A program made the translations under genes and the position numbers. DNA of 7,372 bases from assembly GCA_016190585.1 (NCBI GenBank), contig JACPQH010000066.1:1-7372 (forward strand). The letters run 5' to 3'. Source of the DNA: Chloroflexota bacterium (GTDB lineage Bacteria > Chloroflexota > Dehalococcoidia > Dehalococcoidales > RBG-16-60-22). The notes below the pieces were generated by a model. It searched no databases. It was not told where the DNA came from and saw only the letters and a program-made list of their open reading frames with translations. Shown here piece by piece: positions 1-6,289 of the stretch. The first letter of the stretch is position 1. Each line of letters opens with the position of its first letter.

Positions 1-149
1 AGCGCGCACCGGCCAGAGCCACCAGCGAATCACGAACGATGCGCCGAAATCAAAGAGCACGGGGCGCCCCTCAGCAGAGCATCCGACGCCACAGGCCGGT
101 CTCCGCCGCGGGAGGGGACCCCGCCGTCATGGAGCGCGGGCGCTCGGCA

Positions 150-491
150 TCAGCGAGGCGGCACCGACGCGTCCGGAAGATCGACGAGGCCACCCGCCAG
201 AGCTTCAAGCTGCCGCCTGCGGTCCACCCCGTAGTGTCGGGCCAAGGTAGTCACCCGGTTGAAGATCTCGTAGCGGGTCATCTTCTTCTTGCGCCGGGGC
301 CGCTTGATAAGGAACTCGAGGCGGATGACCGAGGGCAGCGGCAAGGTCTCCCGGGCGGAGCGGATGAATCCCACCCCGTTCTCCAGCATCTCGGCTTTGC
401 CCTGGTATACCAGAACGATCGCCCGGCGCGCCCGGCAGACCGTCAGCGGCTCGTAGTTCTGGTTGAGGACTAAAACCGGATAATTTACCAT
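150..491 (-). pseudogene. HNH endonuclease-family protein, N-terminal half only (truncated or decayed)
   Basis: The 113-residue product opens with MVNYPVLVLNQNYEPLTVCR, followed by an RRAIVLVYQGKAEMLENG segment, LPSVIRLEFLIKRPRRKKK and MTRYEIFNR. This is the conserved N-terminal module of a common bacterial HNH endonuclease family (often annotated as McrA-like, roughly 160-180 residues from memory). In that family the FNR motif is followed at once by a zinc-knuckle and HNH core, of the type D-x-Y-x-C-Q-Y-C-G then L-D-H-V-x-P-R. Here the next residues are VTTLARHYGVDRRRQLEAL, with no Cys and no HNH motif, and the frame stops 34 residues after FNR. The YG-VDRRRQL stretch sits where the core's CG...L would be, which suggests decay of an original core by small indels and substitutions. 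Reading the other two minus frames did not restore it. A weak AGGT ribosome site (499-502) lies 7 bases before the ATG. As it stands the product should have no nuclease activity. A sequencing or assembly error near 150-265 is the main alternative. Confidence 0.7.
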
Positions 492-509
492 ACCTGAAAC
501 CTATTCCAA

Positions 510-539
510 ATTTTACTAGAAACGGCAGCGGCGTTGCAA
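510..539 (-). promoter_or_regulatory. Putative sigma-70-type promoter for the minus-strand HNH gene
   Basis: On the minus strand, TTGCAA (534-539) serves as a -35 box and TAAAAT (510-515) as a -10 box, 18 bases apart. They stand about 20-50 bases upstream of the ATG whose first base is 491. The assignment rests on consensus match and position only. Confidence 0.45.
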
Positions 540-558
540 GCAAGACGTCCCCTTGCAA
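534..558. repeat. Inverted repeat TTGCAAG/CTTGCAA between divergent promoters (operator-like)
   Basis: TTGCAAG (534-540) and CTTGCAA (552-558) are perfect 7-base inverted arms separated by 11 bases, with the palindrome GACGTC (544-549) almost exactly at the centre. The arms contain the -35 boxes proposed for the divergent genes on either side. The symmetry could therefore be a regulator site controlling both genes, or simply the result of two similar -35 elements facing away from each other. Confidence 0.5.
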
Positions 559-582
559 AGCGGGCCGGGACGCGAGTATAAT
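553..582 (+). promoter_or_regulatory. Sigma-70-type promoter of the alpha/beta-hydrolase gene
   Basis: TTGCAA (553-558) and a perfect TATAAT (577-582) are separated by 18 bases, about 45 bases upstream of the ATG at 626. A strong ribosome site, AAGGAGG (614-620), follows with 5 bases to the start codon. The short leader between them shows no obvious riboswitch-like structure. Confidence 0.7.
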
Positions 583-625
583 CCCGCTATCGGCCCCGAC
601 CAGAGCCGAAATTAAGGAGGCTGGA

Positions 626-1408
626 ATGAGACGAGCTTACGCGGATATCCCGGAAGGTCAGGTCCATTACAAGGTGGTCGGCGAAGGCAAGCCGGTTTTG
701 TGCCTCCATCAATCGCCCATCTCCTCGGACGAATATACCAACGTGCTGCCGCTCCTGGCGCCGCACTTCCGCGCCATCGCGATGGACACCATGGGCTACG
801 GCCTGTCCGACCCCCATCCCAGGCCCAGCCCCCAGGTGCCGGACTATATCCAGGCTATCTATCATTTCATCCGGGCGCTCGGCATCCCCAAGCTCAGCAT
901 CGTCGGCATCCACACCGGGGCGACCTTCGCCATCGAGCTGTCGCTGGCCCACCCGGAGGTAGTGGACAAGCTCGTGCTGTGCGGCGTGCCCCTGCACCCC
1001 AAAGAACTGCGCGAGTCGCGCCTGAAAGACCCCGCCTTCCATGCCATACCCCGCCAGCCGGATGGCTCGCACCTGATGAAGATATGGAATTACTATAAGG
1101 ACCGCTGGGACATGGACGTCCCTTTCCAGTCCCACGAGATCAGCTTCCTGGCGTATTACCTGGCGGGAAGCCGGGTAGAGGACGGGCACCTGGCCGTGTT
1201 CGCCCATGATCTGACGTCCAGTATTCCCAGGATAAAGCACCCGACCCTGCTGTTGAGCGGTACCGGCGACGTGCTGCACCGCTACTTGGACGCCGTGGCC
1301 AAGATGATCCCGGGCTGCAAGGTGGCCACTATCGAAGGCGGCGGCATCCACGTCGCCGTAGATAAGGCCGAGCCGTTCGCCAGGGCCGTCATCGACTTCC
1401 TCAAATAG
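626..1408 (+). CDS. Alpha/beta-hydrolase-fold protein with His at the nucleophile position
   Basis: The 260-residue protein has the size and layout of a single-domain alpha/beta-hydrolase. It has an oxyanion-loop motif L-H-Q-S-P (residues 27-31, in place of H-G-x-P), then the strand and loop AMDTMGYGLSD (52-62). The nucleophile elbow V-G-I-H-T-G-A-T occupies 93-100. A late strand, TLLLSGTGD, places the expected acid at Asp215, and GGGIHVAVDKAEPF (238-251) places the expected general base at His242. The usual G-x-S-x-G is thus G-I-H-T-G, with His96 where the catalytic Ser should be. I recall alpha/beta-hydrolase relatives that share HQxP and GxHTG motifs, so this is more likely a subfamily trait than an error. 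No signal peptide or membrane segment is visible, so it should be cytoplasmic. The start is supported by AAGGAGG 5 bases upstream. It has its own promoter and terminator and appears monocistronic. The substrate cannot be predicted, and classical serine-hydrolase chemistry is doubtful. Confidence 0.85.
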   Translation: MRRAYADIPEGQVHYKVVGEGKPVLCLHQSPISSDEYTNVLPLLAPHFRAIAMDTMGYGLSDPHPRPSPQVPDYIQAIYHFIRALGIPKLSIVGIHTGATFAIELSLAHPEVVDKLVLCGVPLHPKELRESRLKDPAFHAIPRQPDGSHLMKIWNYYKDRWDMDVPFQSHEISFLAYYLAGSRVEDGHLAVFAHDLTSSIPRIKHPTLLLSGTGDVLHRYLDAVAKMIPGCKVATIEGGGIHVAVDKAEPFARAVIDFLK

Positions 1409-1432
1409 TCGCCTATCCCGTCAAGCCGGCCG

Positions 1433-1457
1433 GGGGCGGGGGGTTTTCCCCCGCCCC
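1433..1457 (+). terminator. Rho-independent-type terminator hairpin after the hydrolase gene
   Basis: GGGGCGGGGG (1433-1442) and CCCCCGCCCC (1448-1457) form a perfect 10-bp all-GC stem with a 5-base loop (GTTTT), starting 24 bases past the TAG stop codon. The downstream T tract is weak (TTCGTTTCG), so release may be less efficient than at a textbook site. It separates the hydrolase transcript from the dikinase gene. Confidence 0.7.
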
Positions 1458-1569
1458 TTCGTTTCGCCCCGGCATGCCGCCGCCGGCCCGTTAAACACCC
1501 GTATCACACTGCGGATGAGCCTTACCGTCTTACCTTAAGGTTCATTCGACTTCCCTCCGCGGAATTTTC

Positions 1570-1578
1570 TGGTAAAAT
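1570..1578 (+). promoter_or_regulatory. Extended -10 promoter of the pyruvate, phosphate dikinase gene
   Basis: TGGTAAAAT is an extended -10 element (TGn followed by TAAAAT at 1573-1578). The best -35 candidate, TTCCCT at 1551-1556 with a 16-base spacer, is poor, as expected for promoters that rely on the extended -10. A perfect 10-base palindrome, ACCTTAAGGT (1532-1541), lies just upstream and could be a regulator site. Transcription would start near 1585, giving a leader of about 50 bases. Confidence 0.5.
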
Positions 1579-1594
1579 GTAATTGTTTCGCATT

Positions 1595-1616
1595 TTGCCC
1601 GCGCGGGGCCGGGCAA
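1595..1616 (+). promoter_or_regulatory. Leader hairpin just upstream of the dikinase ribosome site
   Basis: TTGCCCG (1595-1601) pairs perfectly with CGGGCAA (1610-1616) across an 8-base loop and can be lengthened by two U-G pairs at its base (1593-1594 with 1617-1618). It ends about 6 bases before the AGGGAGG ribosome site and would fold within the predicted leader RNA. It could influence message stability or ribosome access. No known riboswitch consensus was recognised. Confidence 0.4.
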
Positions 1617-1621
1617 GGAAA

Positions 1622-1628
1622 AGGGAGG
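1622..1628 (+). promoter_or_regulatory. Ribosome binding site that fixes the dikinase start at 1634
   Basis: AGGGAGG lies 5 bases before ATG 1634, whose product begins MANVYSFKEG, the usual opening of pyruvate, phosphate dikinases. The open frame extends upstream to a TTG at 1583. That start would add 17 residues without family resemblance (FRILPARGRARKREES), has no ribosome site, and lies at or before the predicted transcription start. Confidence 0.8.
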
Positions 1629-1633
1629 AAAGC

Positions 1634-3910
<2,277 letters not shown>

Positions 3911-3940
3911 TATCTGAGCCGGAGCGGGCTCTCCGGTAGA

Positions 3941-4024
3941 CCGTCATCACGGGACCGCTCGCGCGAAAGCGGCCGGCGAGCCATCCCGGAGACCGCTTCG
4001 TCGCTGCGCCCTGCAATCGCGGTT
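3941..4024. repeat. Degenerate dispersed inverted-repeat element ('RSDEAIS'-type)
   Basis: The right part, GAGACCGCTTCGTCGCTGCG (3989-4008) followed by a CCCTGCAATCGCGG-like end, closely matches a dispersed bacterial repeat. From memory its arm reads like GAGATTGCTTCGTCGCTGCG, then CTCCTCGCAATGACG. The left part begins CCGTCATCACGGGACCG, resembling the opposite arm (GTCATTGCGAG...), and the middle CCATCCCGGAGACC resembles its CAATCCCGGAGA centre. The minus-strand translation contains RSDEAVS, the hallmark of spurious peptides called from such elements. Arms such as AAGCGG (3967-3972) and CCGCTT (3993-3998) can still pair, but the copy has drifted. It encodes nothing itself. Confidence 0.55.
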
Positions 4025-4124
4025 AGACAGCCTCGCCGCGTCAGAATCAGACCGGCAGCATTAAAGTCACCAGGACTTATCCCGGGGGATTCCTGTCCCT
4101 TCACGGCCCGCCCATCTTTATGTA

Positions 4125-4153
4125 TTTACCTAATTAAACATACGTACTAGTAC
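4125..4153 (+). promoter_or_regulatory. Possible promoter of the subtilisin-like protease gene
   Basis: TTTACC (4125-4130) and TAGTAC (4148-4153) are spaced 17 bases apart in the only AT-rich part of the gap. Both boxes match the consensus weakly, so the exact position is uncertain. If correct, the -10 element lies inside the GTAC palindrome and would be blocked by any protein bound there. Confidence 0.25.
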
Positions 4154-4168
4154 CTATTCGGTACGTAC
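4144..4168. repeat. Clustered GTAC palindromes upstream of the protease gene
   Basis: GTAC occurs four times in 25 bases (4144, 4150, 4161, 4165). It forms the perfect palindromes GTACTAGTAC (4144-4153) and GTACGTAC (4161-4168), and an inverted repeat TACGTAC (4141-4147) / GTACGTA (4161-4167) with inner arms GTACC (4150-4154) / GGTAC (4160-4164). It sits in the AT-rich block 65-90 bases before the protease ATG. An operator for a dimeric regulator is plausible. No regulator family can be named. Confidence 0.4.
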
Positions 4169-4233
4169 AGGTGATTCTAACGGCTCCCGCCCGGGGCTTA
4201 TCATAACCTGAGTATCCGGCACCGGGGAGGAGC

Positions 4234-6171
4234 ATGAAATACTTAGCAAGTCTCTATGTGATACTTATTTTCAGCCTTATCCTGAATCCGGCTCCGGCGA
4301 AGGCCGCGCCGGCGGCCGGCCTCGAAAGTACCGGCGGAACCGACCTGCGCCTGATAGTTCGCTACCGGGCGGGCGTGACCGCCGCCGAGATAAAGGCCGT
4401 CCGGAAACAGCTTGGCGCCCGAGCGCCCGTGGGGGCCCTGCCCGCCCTTAACGCCGAAACCATCCAGGCATCCGGCCGGGACGGGTTCATCCGGCCTTCG
4501 GAGATAGGCGCCGCCGTAATCGGTATCGAGCCGGACTACCCGGTCAGCGTGACGGTCACGCCCAACGATCCCTACTTCGCCCAGGCATGGGGCCTGGCCA
4601 GGGTACAGGCGCCGGCCGCCTGGGATGTGACCACGGGCGACAGCGACGTCAAGATCGCCATACTGGACACCGGGATCGACACCGGCCATACCGATCTGTC
4701 TTCAAAAATAATCGTCTCCAAAAACTTCACGGACAGTCCCACGGCTGATGACGTCTACGGGCACGGCACCCATGTCGCCGGGATCGCCGCCGCGGCGACG
4801 GGCAACGGCACCGGTGTCGCCAGCCTGGGCTACGACGCGACCCTGATGAATGTCAAGATAATCAATGACAAGGGGGCCGGCTACCATTCCGCTATCGCCC
4901 AGGGCATCATCTGGGCGGCGGATAACGGGGCCAGCGTCATCAACCTCAGTATGGGCGGCAACGCGGCCTCGACGGTCTTGCAGGAAGCCGTCAGCTACGC
5001 CTGGGACAAGGGGGTGGTTATCGTTGCCGCCGCCGGCAACAACGGAAAGACCACGCCATCCTATCCGGCCTACTACCCGGAGGCCATCGCCGTGGCCGCG
5101 ACCGACGGGAATGACAAACTGTACTCGTTCTCGAACCGCGGCGACTGGGTTGATGTCGCCGCGCCGGGCAGCGCCTACTCCACCGTCAAGGGCAACGGCT
5201 ACGGCACCATGAACGGTACCTCGATGGCATCGCCTTACGTCGCCGGGCTGGCCGGGCTGCTCTTCACGCTGGCCGCCGACGAGAACGGCGACGGCAAAAC
5301 CAACGACGAGGTCCGGGCGGCCATCGAAGCGGGGGCGGAGGAAGTCGGTACAAATGACATCGGGCACGGGCGCATCAACGCCTACCGGTCGGCCCAGGCC
5401 CTGAAGTCCGCCGTGCCGGCGCCTGCCGCCGGGAAGGTCTCCGGAAGCGTGAAGGACGCCGCCGGCGAGGCTATCGCCGGGGCCACCGTCAGCGACGGCA
5501 CCCGCGCGGCCACGGCAGACGACGCCGGCAGCTATGTCCTGAGCGGTATTCCGCCCGGCAGCTACACGCTGACCGCGGCGGCAAGCGGCTACCAGGCCGC
5601 CGCCCGGCGTCTTACCTTTAACCCCGGCCAGACACTCGCCAGCAACTTTATCCTCGACCCCGAACCGCAACAGACGGCCGCGCTGCACGCAAGCCAGAAT
5701 GCCACCGGCGGCGCCGACGTTTTTTACGGCGGCAACTGGCGCGCCCAGACCTTTACGCCCGCCGAGTCCTTCATGGTCACCAGAGTGCGCCTTCCCCTGG
5801 TGAAGGAGGGCGGTCCGGCCGGCGACATCATCGTCAGTATACGCCTGACCGACGCCGCCGGACGCCCTGCCGGCAGCGACCTGGCCAGCGGCCGCATCAA
5901 GGCCAGCATGGTTGCCGCCTCCTGGGCTGAAGTCTGGTACGACTTCGACCTGGGCTCCGGCCTGTCCCTGGCCGCCGGCCGGCGCTACGCCATCGTCTGG
6001 CGGGCCCCGGACGCCGATGCCGCCGGCCCGCTCTACTTCCTGTTCGATGATGGCGGCGCCTATGGCGGGGGGAGGCTTATGGCCGGCAGCGGCGGTCCTG
6101 ACTGGGATGATATGACACCCTCCTGGGATGCGGCCTTCCAGGTATGGGGCGTCAGGCAGGACGGCCGATAA
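4234..6171 (+). CDS. Secreted subtilisin-like serine protease (S8) with C-terminal accessory domains
   Basis: The 645-residue pre-pro-protein should be exported and act outside the cell as an endopeptidase. It starts with a signal peptide (1-24: short basic start, hydrophobic core YVILIFSLIL, AKA before the likely cleavage). An I9-like inhibitory propeptide follows (about 37-108, LRLIVRYRAG...). The catalytic domain (about 115-390) has the S8 triad: Asp145 in IAILDTGID, His177 in GHGTHVAG and Ser330 in NGTSMASPYVAG, with oxyanion Asn269 in AAAGNN. The opening NDPYFAQAWGLARVQAPAAW resembles thermitase-type subtilases. An insert, DENGDGKTND (349-358), looks like an EF-hand/dockerin-type calcium loop. 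Residues about 400-475 form a carboxypeptidase-regulatory-like beta-sandwich (GSVKDAAGEAIAGATVSDG...GSYVLSGIPPGSYTLTA). Residues about 485-640 form a jelly-roll domain (AQTFTP...SIRLTDAAGRPAGSDLASG...YAIVWRAPD...AFQVWGV) like anchor-type domains of Dehalococcoidia surface proteins. There is no C-terminal membrane segment or LPXTG motif, so any cell-surface attachment would be through these domains. GGGGAGG lies 3 bases before the ATG. Confidence 0.93.
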   Translation: MKYLASLYVILIFSLILNPAPAKAAPAAGLESTGGTDLRLIVRYRAGVTAAEIKAVRKQLGARAPVGALPALNAETIQASGRDGFIRPSEIGAAVIGIEPDYPVSVTVTPNDPYFAQAWGLARVQAPAAWDVTTGDSDVKIAILDTGIDTGHTDLSSKIIVSKNFTDSPTADDVYGHGTHVAGIAAAATGNGTGVASLGYDATLMNVKIINDKGAGYHSAIAQGIIWAADNGASVINLSMGGNAASTVLQEAVSYAWDKGVVIVAAAGNNGKTTPSYPAYYPEAIAVAATDGNDKLYSFSNRGDWVDVAAPGSAYSTVKGNGYGTMNGTSMASPYVAGLAGLLFTLAADENGDGKTNDEVRAAIEAGAEEVGTNDIGHGRINAYRSAQALKSAVPAPAAGKVSGSVKDAAGEAIAGATVSDGTRAATADDAGSYVLSGIPPGSYTLTAAASGYQAAARRLTFNPGQTLASNFILDPEPQQTAALHASQNATGGADVFYGGNWRAQTFTPAESFMVTRVRLPLVKEGGPAGDIIVSIRLTDAAGRPAGSDLASGRIKASMVAASWAEVWYDFDLGSGLSLAAGRRYAIVWRAPDADAAGPLYFLFDDGGAYGGGRLMAGSGGPDWDDMTPSWDAAFQVWGVRQDGR

Positions 6172-6181
6172 ATATTTATCG
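6166..6181. repeat. 16-bp perfect palindrome overlapping the protease stop codon
   Basis: CGATAAATATTTATCG is a perfect 16-base palindrome. It contains the TAA stop (6169-6171) and overlaps the -35 region of the next promoter. With no loop and an AT-rich core it is more likely a protein-binding site than a terminator. A regulator of the debranching-enzyme promoter is one possibility; chance in an AT-rich spot is another. Confidence 0.45.
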
Positions 6182-6203
6182 TCAACTCATGGGATGATAT
6201 AAT
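6175..6203 (+). promoter_or_regulatory. Extended -10 promoter of the debranching-enzyme gene
   Basis: TGATATAAT (6195-6203) is a full extended -10 element with a perfect TATAAT (6198-6203). A weak -35 candidate, TTTATC (6175-6180), lies 17 bases upstream within the adjoining palindrome. The predicted leader is about 80 bases and contains the small palindrome CTCTAGAG (6253-6260). No T-rich terminator hairpin was found for the preceding protease gene. Confidence 0.65.
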
Positions 6204-6289
6204 TTTAGTTGTGCGCGTACAGGGGATTTATAGCTGATTTTCTTCAAACATCCTCTAGAGATTTCTCTGATTGACATCAACGGAGGCTT

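Larger units (their letters stand above)
3911..4233. other. 323-base intergenic region between dikinase and protease genes
   Basis: No protein-coding gene is supported here. Near the dikinase stop there is a small hairpin, CCGGAG (3919-3924) with CTCCGG (3931-3936), but no T tract follows, so it is a poor terminator candidate. A degenerate dispersed repeat occupies roughly 3941-4024. Bases about 4110-4170 become AT-rich and hold GTAC palindromes and a possible promoter. The protease ribosome site, GGGGAGG (4224-4230), lies 3 bases before its ATG. Confidence 0.7.

Noticed and set aside
1..129. Minus-strand open frame running off the left edge, including a stretch VLFDFGASFVIRWWLWPVRA from a possible GTG at 60
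   Set aside because: It is too short, resembles nothing I recognise, and has only a weak GAGGGG in front of the GTG. It cannot be told from chance without sequence beyond the edge.
39..473. Plus-strand open frame of 144 codons at the left end
   Set aside because: It runs antisense to the recognisable HNH-family reading frame, has no ribosome site and reads as low-complexity Arg/Pro/Ala-rich sequence typical of GC-rich shadow frames.
587..1351. Long minus-strand frame opposite the alpha/beta-hydrolase
   Set aside because: The plus strand carries a recognisable fold with promoter, ribosome site and terminator. The opposite frame is rich in His, Gly, Val and Asp with no motif.
1583..1633. Upstream TTG start adding 17 residues to the dikinase
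   Set aside because: There is no ribosome site, the start lies at or before the predicted transcription start, and the extra residues do not resemble the family. ATG 1634 has AGGGAGG at the right distance.
3919..3936. CCGGAG/CTCCGG hairpin just after the dikinase stop as a terminator
   Set aside because: The stem is only 6 bp and no T tract follows, so it is not supported as an intrinsic terminator.
6271..6276. Perfect TTGACA as a -35 box
   Set aside because: It lies only 13 bases before the debranching-enzyme ATG, so a promoter using it would start inside the coding region. No matching -10 box is seen, and a better promoter exists at 6195-6203.
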